From Leifsonia poae (lineage in GTDB: Bacteria; Actinomycetota; Actinomycetes; Actinomycetales; Microbacteriaceae): a stretch of DNA of 64,000 nt. The notes below the pieces were generated by a model. That model did not search any database. It worked only from the letters and a program-made list of their open reading frames with translations, and had not been told where the DNA came from. This document shows positions 44,216 to 52,796 of this stretch, piece by piece. The translations under genes were made by a program, and so were the position numbers. The stretch is from contig NZ_JAIHLP010000002.1 in assembly GCF_020009625.1 (NCBI RefSeq), positions 2,170,001 to 2,234,000 of the forward strand. Reading direction: 5' to 3'. The first letter of the stretch is position 1; every line of letters begins with the position of its first letter.

Positions 44216-45211
44216 ATGACACCGACGCCCCCTTCACCCGAGCTGTTAGGTGCGCCCGTGGCGACGTGGGCGCTGATTGTGTCCTCATTCAGTTTCGCGA
44301 TCGCGCTGATCGCTCTTGGTTGGCAGGTCGCCAAACACTTCCTCGACGGCGGTCGTGTCAGGGTCTACCTCAATACGTGCGTTCTCGAGCCCGAGTTCAT
44401 GCTCTCCACCAACCGTTCCGGACGCTTCGCGCTGCAGAACGACGTCACCGCACGCAGCGTCACCGACGGGCGCGCGCTAGAACTGGCCCAACTCGTGGTG
44501 GAGAATCCGGGGCGAGTATCAGTAACTATCTACTCACCCGGGTTGAGCTTCAGCGGACACGGCAAGAAGAACCACTCGATCGTTCCGCGGATGTTCGAGA
44601 CTGGCCCCTCGTTCGGACCTGACCAGGCAGTCGTGGACACCGTCGTACGGCTTGAACCCTACGGTCGCGTGACATTCCTCCTTGACTACTGGAGTGTCAT
44701 GTCGACTCTCTTAAAAGACGCGCCGCGCGGAAACGTGGCCGTACGAGGATTCGTCGGCGTGGCCGGCAGAACAAAACGTCCCCAGCGCTCAAGCCGGAAA
44801 CGACGATGGCGCATCGCGAAGGGAAGCTACACCGCGATCGCGGGCTCTCCGGACTTCACCCCGTACAGCGTCATCTGGCGCGAAATGTACGTTCGCTTAC
44901 CCGAACGAGTGGACGAGGACACTCAACGCAATCCCAACGCTGGCACGCCGACAACTCGTGGAATGCTTCACTATCTGCTCGACGAGGCGATGTCACGGTT
45001 TGACGAGCGACCGGAACGCGAGCTATTTTCAGACGCTCTGAACGAGATCGCAAAGGAGCACGGCGATCAGTTCCCGGTCTTGGGTTACTCCGTGTTCGAG
45101 GCCTACCAGGCGCTCGACAGAATGGAAGGCCACCTCGCCCCGTGGACCGAAGGGTTGTTCCACAGGACTCGCACAAAGGACACGAACGAGGCGTCGGCCG
45201 GTGACGGGTGA
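44216..45211 (+). CDS. Single-helix membrane protein of unknown function
   Basis: A 331-residue protein. One N-terminal membrane helix (TWALIVSSFSFAIALIALGW, about 13-32) is followed by a cytoplasmic domain of about 290 residues with a beta-rich first part (LAQLVVENPGRVSVTIYSPG resembles an immunoglobulin-like strand pattern), a basic middle (KRPQRSSRKRRWR) and a helical C-terminal part. ATG 44216 is preferred over a GTG nine codons earlier. Codon use is less G/C-biased than in core genes. No family recognised. Another TM-anchored unknown gene follows after 67 bp. Confidence 0.68.
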   Translation: MTPTPPSPELLGAPVATWALIVSSFSFAIALIALGWQVAKHFLDGGRVRVYLNTCVLEPEFMLSTNRSGRFALQNDVTARSVTDGRALELAQLVVENPGRVSVTIYSPGLSFSGHGKKNHSIVPRMFETGPSFGPDQAVVDTVVRLEPYGRVTFLLDYWSVMSTLLKDAPRGNVAVRGFVGVAGRTKRPQRSSRKRRWRIAKGSYTAIAGSPDFTPYSVIWREMYVRLPERVDEDTQRNPNAGTPTTRGMLHYLLDEAMSRFDERPERELFSDALNEIAKEHGDQFPVLGYSVFEAYQALDRMEGHLAPWTEGLFHRTRTKDTNEASAGDG

Positions 45212-45278
45212 CCGGCCGACCCGCGTGCCCGTCTCCGCTCCAACACATGCGATATCCGCTGCCACCTAGAGTGCTTCT

Positions 45279-45929
45279 ATGAGTTGTTCGGGAGCAGATC
45301 TCACGTGCGAGGTGGCGAGAGTCGCCGATGCGTTATCCGGATTCGACTGGGACGGCTTCACGGCAACGCTTCTTGCCACCATCGTTGGTGCCGCGGTGGC
45401 CGCCCTGGTCAGCATCTACCTCTACCGCCACGAACTTCGCACTCGGCGGCGTGGTGATGTTGACGCCGGGGTAGTCGCGCTCATCCGTGCAATCCAAGCA
45501 TTCACACGCGACTACGCCATGTTCCAGTCAACGTTGAAAGCGCGGGCGCACCAGTCGCTGTTAGCGGTAAAGAACGGGTGGGATGAGCGCATCGTCGTCA
45601 CGCCTGAGCCTGACCGCGCCGAGCTTGATACCGCCGTCGAGGCGCTAGTGGTGATGACCAACAAGAAGGAACGGGTCGTCGCCGAACGCGTCCGGCAAGT
45701 CCTCTACGAACTGAACTTCATCAAGGACGCGGAACAGGCTGCGTTGGAGTTCCACGCGGTGCGCCGCGTCCTAGTGGCATGGAGGGCGACGAAACGTTCC
45801 GACGAGGAAACGATTCGGAATTTGAACGTCATCGACGCGCGCAGACAGATCCTCGAACAGGGCACCGACACTGCACTTCCCGCGCCGCCGGAGCCGTATG
45901 TGAGGACGCCCTTCACCCTCGCCGAATAG
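45279..45929 (+). CDS. Single-helix membrane protein with helical cytoplasmic domain
   Basis: A 216-residue protein: a short N-terminus with two cysteines, one membrane helix (about 28-50, ending LYRHELRTRRR, which obeys the positive-inside rule), then a mostly helical cytoplasmic domain rich in Arg and Glu (MTNKKERVVAERVRQVLYEL). No catalytic motif. It resembles the preceding gene in layout, and the two may form a membrane-tethered pair. Function unknown. It converges with the GH3 gene, with a hairpin between. Confidence 0.68.
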   Translation: MSCSGADLTCEVARVADALSGFDWDGFTATLLATIVGAAVAALVSIYLYRHELRTRRRGDVDAGVVALIRAIQAFTRDYAMFQSTLKARAHQSLLAVKNGWDERIVVTPEPDRAELDTAVEALVVMTNKKERVVAERVRQVLYELNFIKDAEQAALEFHAVRRVLVAWRATKRSDEETIRNLNVIDARRQILEQGTDTALPAPPEPYVRTPFTLAE

Positions 45930-45935
45930 ATGGAA

Positions 45936-45975
45936 TTCCCGACCGCTGACGCCGATAACAGCCCGCGGTCGGGAA
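45936..45975. terminator. Bidirectional terminator between accessory block and GH3 operon
   Basis: A perfect 11-bp stem TTCCCGACCGC with an 18-base loop, between the stop at 45929 and the convergent GH3 stop at 45984. Confidence 0.75.
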
Positions 45976-45983
45976 ACTTGACG

Positions 45984-48314
45984 TCAGCGCGAAAGCGTCG
46001 CTTCGCTGCCGACCGAGTATCGGCGAGCAGCCGGGGTGTACCGTGTCTCTCCGCTGAGGACGACGGACACAGACCTGCCGTCGTCGGCAGCGTCTTGCGC
46101 GACCGTGAAGATCAACTCGCCTGCCTCAACCTGACGCCGCAGCTCTCGCCCCGTGAACCCGAGCACGTCAGTGTGGACCTCGAACGTGACCTCGGCGCTC
46201 TGCCCCGGCTCAAGGAACACCCGACGCGACGCCAACCGCGCCCGAACTGGGCGGGTGACCGACGCGACCGGGTCGCTCAGATAGAGCTGCGGAATGTGCC
46301 ACGCGGAACGACTACCGACGTTCGCGATCGCCGCGGTGACGCGCACTTCCCCGTCCGTTTCGATCTCTTCGCGATCGACTCGGGCGTCGTCGATCGTCAG
46401 CTGCGAGTAAGACAAGCCGTAGCCGAACGGGTACGCCGGCGTGGGGTCGATGTTGCTGACCCCGTCGCTACGCAGCGCGAGCGGAGCGGCGAGGTAGGTG
46501 CCTGGCTGGCTTGCCCTGCCGCCCGGAATCTGGACTGGCAGCCGACCGGAGGGTTCGACTCGCCCGGAGAGAACACCAGCGATGGCCGAAGCGCCCTCCT
46601 CGCCGGGAAAGAAGACCTGCAGGGCGGCAGCTGCGCGGCTCGCGGCATCTCCGATCGCATACGGTCGGCCGGAGACAACCAGCAGGATCACGTTGCTGCT
46701 TGCTTCCAAGACGCGGTCAACCAACTGGGTCTGCACGCCAGGAAGCTCAAGCGTGGTCACATCACAGCCTTCGCCCGACGTTCCGTTACCGAACATGCCG
46801 GAACGATCGCCTACGACGAGGATCGTGATGTCCGCCGAAGCTGCCGCGGCAACCGCGGCGTCTATTCCACCGAGATCCGTCCCACTGATGGAAGTTCCTT
46901 GCTCGTAACTGATCGAGCTGCCCGGATATTCGGCTCGGACGCCCTCGAGGATCGTGGGAGCGTCGATACCGATTCCGACCTCGGGGTGGCCAGCGACGAC
47001 ATGGTTCGGGAACGAGTAGCAGCCGAACAGGCAGCCGGCGTCGTCAGCTCCCGGGCCGATGACCGCGATGGACGGCGCCGCGGCAAGGGGCAGCAGCTGG
47101 GTGTCGTTCTGGAGCAGAATGACCGACTCTTCGGCAACCCTTCGGGCGATGTCGCGATTGCGTGGAGAGTCAAGGTCAATCTCAGGAAGTCCGTCGATCT
47201 CGGGTGCCCAGGAGGGGTCCAGCAGCCCGAGTTCCGCCTTCTGTCGGATGACACGGAGAGCCGCCACATCGATTGCGCTCTCCTGCAGACGACCATCGCC
47301 GACCGCCTCGAGCAGGTCGTCGTTGAACCCGAGCGTGTGCGGCAGCTCGACGTCCATCCCCGCCTTCAACGATTGGATCCCGGCGTCGGTGATCGTCGAT
47401 GCGACGCGGTGGGTGGACTGCAGGAACGGGATCGCCCAGTAGTCGGAGACCACCGTCCCTTCGAAACCCCACTCGTCACGCAAAAGGTTCGTGAGGAGTC
47501 GAGCGTCAGCGGCCGGCGGTACCCCATCCACATCGGCATACGAGTTCATGACCGAGCGCACCTTGCCTTCAATCACGGCGCGCGCGAACGGGGGAAGGAC
47601 GACGTCCGCGAACTCCCGCGACCCCATCGACACGGGCGCGTGGTTGCGGGCGCCGCGGGAGGCTGAGTAGCCGGCGAAGTGTTTGAGCGTTGCGATCAGC
47701 CCGGACGACTGAAGCCCTCTGACGTAAGCGGTGGCAAGCTCGCCGACAAGGGTGGGGTCCTCACCGAGCGTCTCTTCGACGCGCCCCCACCGGTAGTCAC
47801 GCACCACGTCCAACACCGGCGAGAGACCCTGATGGATGCCGAGGGAGCGCATGTCTTCGCCGATGGCTGCCGCCATCTCTTCCACGAGCTCAGGGTCGTT
47901 GGTCGCTGCCCATGCCAGCGGTGTCGGATACACGGTCGCGGTCCACGCGGTGAAGCCCGTCAGGCACTCTTCGTGAGCGATCGCCGGGATGCGGAACCGG
48001 TTTGCCTCCATCACCCGGTTCTGCAGCTCAACGAGTTTGCTGCGCCCGGCACGCACTTCGATCGGCGCCGTTCCGAACGGTCGGGTGATCTGGCCGAGAC
48101 CGTCTTTGACCGCATCGTCGAATGGTTCAGCCCGCAGCAGGGTGTCCTGCATGGGTGCCACGTCCCCGCCCGCCCCTTCGGCGTCCGGCCAAGTGCTGCC
48201 CAACTGCTGCAGTTTCTCCCTCAGGGACATCTGCTGAAGCAGTGCCGCGGCTCGTTCGTCTGGCGATCGTGTGGGGTCGCGCCACAGCTCGGTCGTCTCA
48301 TCGGCGATAGTCAT
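45984..48314 (-). CDS. Glycoside hydrolase family 3, beta-glucosidase/xylosidase-like
   Basis: A 776-residue GH3 enzyme without signal peptide: barrel domain (about 30-340) with nucleophile Asp291 in TVVSDYWA and substrate segment ATLKHFAGYSASRG, alpha/beta sandwich (about 390-600), and C-terminal fibronectin III-like domain (about 680-760). It has no PA14 insert, unlike the other GH3 enzyme in the window. The barrel is reminiscent of bacterial beta-xylosidases. Its ATG overlaps the lacI stop (ATGA). It is the last gene of the ABC importer operon and probably cleaves the imported oligosaccharide in the cytoplasm. Confidence 0.94.
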   Translation of the reverse strand: MTIADETTELWRDPTRSPDERAAALLQQMSLREKLQQLGSTWPDAEGAGGDVAPMQDTLLRAEPFDDAVKDGLGQITRPFGTAPIEVRAGRSKLVELQNRVMEANRFRIPAIAHEECLTGFTAWTATVYPTPLAWAATNDPELVEEMAAAIGEDMRSLGIHQGLSPVLDVVRDYRWGRVEETLGEDPTLVGELATAYVRGLQSSGLIATLKHFAGYSASRGARNHAPVSMGSREFADVVLPPFARAVIEGKVRSVMNSYADVDGVPPAADARLLTNLLRDEWGFEGTVVSDYWAIPFLQSTHRVASTITDAGIQSLKAGMDVELPHTLGFNDDLLEAVGDGRLQESAIDVAALRVIRQKAELGLLDPSWAPEIDGLPEIDLDSPRNRDIARRVAEESVILLQNDTQLLPLAAAPSIAVIGPGADDAGCLFGCYSFPNHVVAGHPEVGIGIDAPTILEGVRAEYPGSSISYEQGTSISGTDLGGIDAAVAAAASADITILVVGDRSGMFGNGTSGEGCDVTTLELPGVQTQLVDRVLEASSNVILLVVSGRPYAIGDAASRAAAALQVFFPGEEGASAIAGVLSGRVEPSGRLPVQIPGGRASQPGTYLAAPLALRSDGVSNIDPTPAYPFGYGLSYSQLTIDDARVDREEIETDGEVRVTAAIANVGSRSAWHIPQLYLSDPVASVTRPVRARLASRRVFLEPGQSAEVTFEVHTDVLGFTGRELRRQVEAGELIFTVAQDAADDGRSVSVVLSGETRYTPAARRYSVGSEATLSR

Positions 48315-49411
48315 TGCGTTCCGTTCTGAGCAGAGGAAAAGGCGGCGGGCCGAATCGTCTCCGGCGGAGTGGTTGTTGAGGCGCGGACAACGAGCTCCGT
48401 GGAGAGTTCGATCCGTTTGGTCACCAACGCTTCGCCGCGTGCGAGGCGCAGCAGCGTTGACAGGGCTGTCCGCCCGATGTCCGCGATCGGCTGGTGGACC
48501 GCCGTCAAGGGAGGCGTGGAGATCGACGCGATGTGGGTGTCGTCGAAGCCGACCACGCTGAGGTCGTCAGGCACGGTGAGCCCGGCTCGCCGAGCAGCCT
48601 CGAGCACACCAGTCGCGCTGACGTCGCTTCCGGCGAAGATCGCTGTTGGACGGTCGTCGCTGGCGAGGATGGCTGTGGCAGCGCTCAGGCCGTGATCGAA
48701 CGTGTAGCCGCCTCGCGGGACTGCGGTGGCATCGACGGCGATGCCGTCCTCGGCCATCGCCGCCGCCCAACCGTGAGCGCGGGCAAGGTCGCAGGCAGCA
48801 CCTTCGGGACCGCCAATGTACGCGATCCGGGTGTGGCCAAGTTCAAGCAGGTGACGTGTCGCGGCGTACGCGCCTTGCCAGTTCGTCGCACCAATACTGG
48901 GAATCGACGTTCTCGGGACATCGATCGGGTCGACGAGAACCATCTGCAGACCGACAGCGCGAAGCGCCTTCGCGCGCTCAGCAGAGTACGCACTCGTGAG
49001 CTCGATCACGCCGCTCCGACCGGACCGGGCGAGCTTCTGCGCCCACGGCACGGGATCGCGCCGTTCGACGCCGGTGAGGTTCCTCAGCGTCACACCGACA
49101 TCGAACTTGCCCGCAGCGTCCATGACGCCCTGCAGGAAAGTGGAGATGTACGGGTTGGCGATGTCCTTGGAGTCCAACAGAAGCTCGACGCTGATCTCGC
49201 CGCGTGTCATGGTGCTCTGCTGACGTTCGCCGATGCTGACGTAGCCGAGTTCTCCGATCGCCTCCTGAACACGTTTGCGGGTGTCGGTTCCGACTCCGGT
49301 GCGACCGTTCACGACCTTCGACACCGTACCGATCGACACGCCGGCTGCGCGAGCAACCGCTGTCAGCGTCGTGCGATGGCCTCCGGGTATCGTCACCTCA
49401 GTTCGGGTCAT
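48311..49411 (-). CDS. LacI family transcriptional regulator (within ABC operon)
   Basis: A 366-residue repressor: HTH (TTLTAVARAAGVSIGTVSKV), then a sugar-binding sensor domain with SVVGFDDTHIASISTPPLT. The ATG at 49411 overlaps the second permease stop (ATGA). It is unusual in sitting inside the operon it probably controls, between the importer and the hydrolase. The likely targets are the two similar 14-bp sites upstream of the binding-protein gene. The frame is open upstream, but those codons belong to the permease gene. Confidence 0.93.
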   Translation of the reverse strand: MTRTEVTIPGGHRTTLTAVARAAGVSIGTVSKVVNGRTGVGTDTRKRVQEAIGELGYVSIGERQQSTMTRGEISVELLLDSKDIANPYISTFLQGVMDAAGKFDVGVTLRNLTGVERRDPVPWAQKLARSGRSGVIELTSAYSAERAKALRAVGLQMVLVDPIDVPRTSIPSIGATNWQGAYAATRHLLELGHTRIAYIGGPEGAACDLARAHGWAAAMAEDGIAVDATAVPRGGYTFDHGLSAATAILASDDRPTAIFAGSDVSATGVLEAARRAGLTVPDDLSVVGFDDTHIASISTPPLTAVHQPIADIGRTALSTLLRLARGEALVTKRIELSTELVVRASTTTPPETIRPAAFSSAQNGTQ

Positions 49412-50301
49412 TTCCCGAATCCTGCCGTAATACCGGCGACGAGCTGTCGCCTGCCAACCAGGTACAGCGCGAAGATCGGCAGGGTCGAAAGCACAACTGC
49501 CGCGAGAGTTGCCGGGATGTTCACGCTGAACTGGCCCTGGAATGTCCACAGCGACAGCGGAAGGGTTCGTTTGTCCGGACTCTGAGTGAGGACCAGGGGG
49601 AAGAGGAACCCGTTCCAGACGGTCAGCGCGTCGTAGATGACCACGGTGATCAACGCCGGACGGGACAGCGGCGCCACCAGGGAGACGAGCATCCTCCAGT
49701 TCGATGCGCCGTCGACCCGCATCGACTCGAACAACTCGTTCGGCAGGTCACGCAAGAAGTTGCTGAGGACCAACACGGTCAACGGGATAGCGAACCCGAT
49801 GGACGGCAGGATCAGAGCGAGTAGCGAGTCGTACAGGCCCACTTTGCTCATCATGTAGAACAGCGGAATGATCGTCGCCTGTAGTGGGACCGCCAACCCG
49901 ATGAGGAAGATCGTGAAACCGATCCGGGTGAACCGCGTGTTCGAGCGGACGATGGCGTAGGCGGCACCCAAACTCAGCAACACGGTTACCGCGACGCTGA
50001 CGATCGTGACGACAGCACTGTTAAAGAGGTAGAGGAAGAAGTCGCTCTGCAGCACAAGCCCGTACTGGTCGAGCGTCGGGTTCGCCGGGGGAAGCAACTG
50101 GTTTGAGGAGTAGAACCCTTCCTGCGGCCGGATGCTGGTGATCACGATGTAGTAGATCGGGAGGATGATCACAGCAAGCCAGATGTACCCGCCGATCGCG
50201 CCGAGAATGTTCGGTCGTTTCGAGGTACGGCTTGTGCGCGGTGCCGCGCGGCGCGAGCTGGCGACGTCGCGGGTTTTGGGCTGCGTGAGCGCGCTCATCA
50301 T
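49408..50301 (-). CDS. Carbohydrate ABC transporter permease (MalG-like)
   Basis: A 297-residue permease with six helices after a basic N-terminal tail. The EAA loop (ELFESMRVDGASNWRMLVSL) contacts the ATPase. The ATG at 50301 overlaps the stop of the first permease (ATGA). No ATPase gene is in this operon, so it probably uses a shared MsiK/MalK-type ATPase encoded elsewhere, as is usual in actinobacteria. Confidence 0.94.
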   Translation of the reverse strand: MMSALTQPKTRDVASSRRAAPRTSRTSKRPNILGAIGGYIWLAVIILPIYYIVITSIRPQEGFYSSNQLLPPANPTLDQYGLVLQSDFFLYLFNSAVVTIVSVAVTVLLSLGAAYAIVRSNTRFTRIGFTIFLIGLAVPLQATIIPLFYMMSKVGLYDSLLALILPSIGFAIPLTVLVLSNFLRDLPNELFESMRVDGASNWRMLVSLVAPLSRPALITVVIYDALTVWNGFLFPLVLTQSPDKRTLPLSLWTFQGQFSVNIPATLAAVVLSTLPIFALYLVGRRQLVAGITAGFGK

Positions 50302-51206
50302 GCCCCTTCCTGCTGGCTGGACATGCGGTTGAAGCCGCTGAATTTGGTGAGCACGAGCGAGACGACCAGGCCGATTACGGCGAGGATGATCGCCAGCACA
50401 CTCGCGGTGCCGAACTGTCCGGCGGAGAACCCAGTGACGTACATGTTGATCGGGAGGATGTTGATCGAGTCCGACGGCACCCCACCGGTGAGGATGAACA
50501 CGACATCGAAGTAGGTCAAGGAGCCCGTGATCATCAGGGTCGACGAGGTAATGATCGTGTACTTCAGCTGCGGCAGGGTGATGGAGAAGAACTGCTGCAT
50601 CCGGGAGGCGCCGTCGATCTGCGCGGCTTCGTAGAGACTGGCCGGGATCTGACGGGCGCCGCCTTGGTACAGGAGCGTGTGGAACGGAACGAACTGCCAG
50701 GCGATGACGAATACAACGACGGGCAGGATCAGGGCCGGTGAGCCGAGCCAGTTCTGCTTCAGCCACGGAAGACCCAGCGAGTCGGCGAGCCCGAAGTTCG
50801 GGTCGAGGATCGCCTTGAAAGCGATACCGATCGCCGCCGAAGACAGGATGAGCGGCACGAAGTAGATCGCCGCCAGGAAGGCGCGGTACCGCTGACGTCC
50901 GGCGACGAAAACTCCCAACAGCAGACTGATCGGAGTCTGGAAGATCCAGGACAGGACGACGACCTCAAGCGTCAGCAGGAGGGAGTGCCAGGTGCCGTTA
51001 TCCGCGAGTACTTGCGCCCAGTTGTCCAGGCCCACATAGGTCGGACTGGAGATCGCGTCCCATGTGGTCAGGCTGAGCCACAGCGCAACGACGAGGGGGA
51101 CGATAGCGAACAGGGCGAAAACAGCAAGAGCCGGAACCAGGTACCAGCCGGACGGGCCGGCGGAGCGCAGTCGCGCCCCGCCGGCCTTGATGGTGCTTGA
51201 CGACAT
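50298..51206 (-). CDS. Carbohydrate ABC transporter permease (MalF/UgpA-like)
   Basis: A 302-residue permease, six helices, EAA loop SLYEAAQIDGASRMQQFFSI. It starts 4 bp after the binding-protein stop and pairs with the second permease to form the membrane channel. The product order binding protein, MalF-type, MalG-type is the standard one for CUT1 sugar importers. Confidence 0.94.
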   Translation of the reverse strand: MSSSTIKAGGARLRSAGPSGWYLVPALAVFALFAIVPLVVALWLSLTTWDAISSPTYVGLDNWAQVLADNGTWHSLLLTLEVVVLSWIFQTPISLLLGVFVAGRQRYRAFLAAIYFVPLILSSAAIGIAFKAILDPNFGLADSLGLPWLKQNWLGSPALILPVVVFVIAWQFVPFHTLLYQGGARQIPASLYEAAQIDGASRMQQFFSITLPQLKYTIITSSTLMITGSLTYFDVVFILTGGVPSDSINILPINMYVTGFSAGQFGTASVLAIILAVIGLVVSLVLTKFSGFNRMSSQQEGA

Positions 51207-51210
51207 GGAG

Positions 51211-52524
51211 TTACTTGCCGATCGTCTCGTTCATCGCGTCGGAGAACTGCTTCGGCGTGATCTGCTTGCTGAACAGCTTGTCCAGGTTGGTCAGAAGGGC
51301 AGTCGCCTGAGCGGACGGCAGTGCCTGGTCCCAGGACATCTGGAAGCTCGGCGCCTGATCGATCAGCGAGGCGGTCTGCCCGAGGAACGAGTCCGTGCCG
51401 CCTTCGATGAGGTTCGACACGCCCTTGATGGGCGGAACCTGGCCGCTGTCGAGCAGTCGCTTGGTGTACGCGTCGTCGAAGACACCCTTGGTGAGGAAGT
51501 CGACTGCGTCCTTCTTCTGCTGCTCCGACGCGTTTGCGGACACCGAGAAGTAGCCGGAGACGTTGCCGACAATGTCCTTCGGGTCGCCCTTTCCACCATC
51601 GACGGCAGGGAAGTTCGTGTAGCCGAGTCCGGACTTGGTGAAGTCTGCGGCGCCGGACTGGAAGGAACCGTACGCCCACGCGCCCTGGAGCAGCATTGCG
51701 GCCTTGCCCGTGTAGAGAAGGGCAACGTCTGCATTGCTGTCAGCGACGACCGAGTTGAAGTCGCTGCCGAACGCGCCTGCGTCTACCAGCTGCTGGATCA
51801 TCGTGTTCGCCTTGATGATGCCGGGGTCGCTCCAGGCGTCCTTCTTGCCCTCCTCAACAGCCTTGAAGGCGTCCGGGCCGGCGACACGGTCGACGAGGTA
51901 CTCCTCCCACATCAGTTCCGGCCACTTGCTGCCACCGGCGAGGGCGAAGGGGAGAACGCCAGCGCTCTTGAGCTTCGGGATGGCGGCCAGGATGTCATCC
52001 CAGGTCTTGGGGACGTCGATGCCCGCCTTGTCCAGAACATCCTTGTTGAAGTACAGCAGCACCGGGTAGGAGGGGTCCATCGGGACGGCGTACGTCTTAC
52101 CGTCAACGACGCCGAGGTTCCAGACGGAGTCGTTGTACTTGTCCTTGACAGACGCCGTGTCCTTCGTCAGGTCGGCGACCTTGCCCGCCTTGACGTAGTT
52201 CTCGAGGGTGCCGCCCGCCCAGCTGTAGATGATGGTCGGGGCGGACCCGGCGCCGACCGCCGTCTTGATCTTGGTCTTGTAGGCGTCGTTCGCGAAGTAC
52301 TGAGCAGTGATCTTCTGCTTCGGGTTGGCGTCGTTCCACGCCTTCACGGCCGGCTCGACGACACCGGTCTGATCTCCGGTCAGTGCCCACAACGTGGTCG
52401 GCCCGCTCGCGCTTCCGCTGCCAGAGGAGCATGCGGTGAGTGCGCCAGCGAGGGCGACCGTGGTGAGGATGGCAACGGACGCGGCACGCGTCCGACGTCG
52501 CCGCAAGGGATTGCTACGAGGCAT
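51211..52524 (-). CDS. Carbohydrate ABC transporter substrate-binding lipoprotein
   Basis: A 437-residue family 1 extracellular binding protein with signal peptide and lipobox LTAC (Cys32). The mature part has the typical PTIIYSWAGGTLENYVKAGK and VPMDPSYPVLLYFNKDVLDK segments. It captures an oligosaccharide for import; the identity is not readable. It is first in the operon. The upstream 272-bp region is shared with the divergent secreted enzyme and holds two operator-like sites. Confidence 0.95.
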   Translation of the reverse strand: MPRSNPLRRRRTRAASVAILTTVALAGALTACSSGSGSASGPTTLWALTGDQTGVVEPAVKAWNDANPKQKITAQYFANDAYKTKIKTAVGAGSAPTIIYSWAGGTLENYVKAGKVADLTKDTASVKDKYNDSVWNLGVVDGKTYAVPMDPSYPVLLYFNKDVLDKAGIDVPKTWDDILAAIPKLKSAGVLPFALAGGSKWPELMWEEYLVDRVAGPDAFKAVEEGKKDAWSDPGIIKANTMIQQLVDAGAFGSDFNSVVADSNADVALLYTGKAAMLLQGAWAYGSFQSGAADFTKSGLGYTNFPAVDGGKGDPKDIVGNVSGYFSVSANASEQQKKDAVDFLTKGVFDDAYTKRLLDSGQVPPIKGVSNLIEGGTDSFLGQTASLIDQAPSFQMSWDQALPSAQATALLTNLDKLFSKQITPKQFSDAMNETIGK

Positions 52525-52644
52525 CGTTGGCTCTCTTTCAAGTGTGCTGTATGCAGGTTCGAGACGGTCGAGGTCCGTCTACTTCGGGTTGTCGAGTTGA
52601 CCGTAGTTCGACCGCGAAAGCCCACGCAAACAAATCGGCCAATA

Positions 52645-52658
52645 CGGAAAAGTTTTCG
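52645..52658. promoter_or_regulatory. LacI-type operator-like site 1
   Basis: CGGAAAAGTTTTCG is an imperfect palindrome matching the second site at 12 of 14 positions (in reverse orientation). It lies in the divergent region upstream of the binding-protein gene. Confidence 0.55.
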
Positions 52659-52709
52659 TGATTTGAATGTTCCCCTCGGCGATATCGCATGCGAACGCTA
52701 CTGCGATGG

Positions 52710-52723
52710 CGAAAGGTTTTCCG
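52710..52723. promoter_or_regulatory. LacI-type operator-like site 2
   Basis: CGAAAGGTTTTCCG, the inverted counterpart of site 1, centred 65 bp away, on the side of the secreted enzyme gene. The two sites could bridge by looping or control each promoter separately. Confidence 0.55.
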
Positions 52724-52796
52724 TTTCCTTGGTTCGGGCATGGGCAATGGTCGAAACTGACGGCGCTACACCCCCCTCACCGAAGGAGCCGCAACG

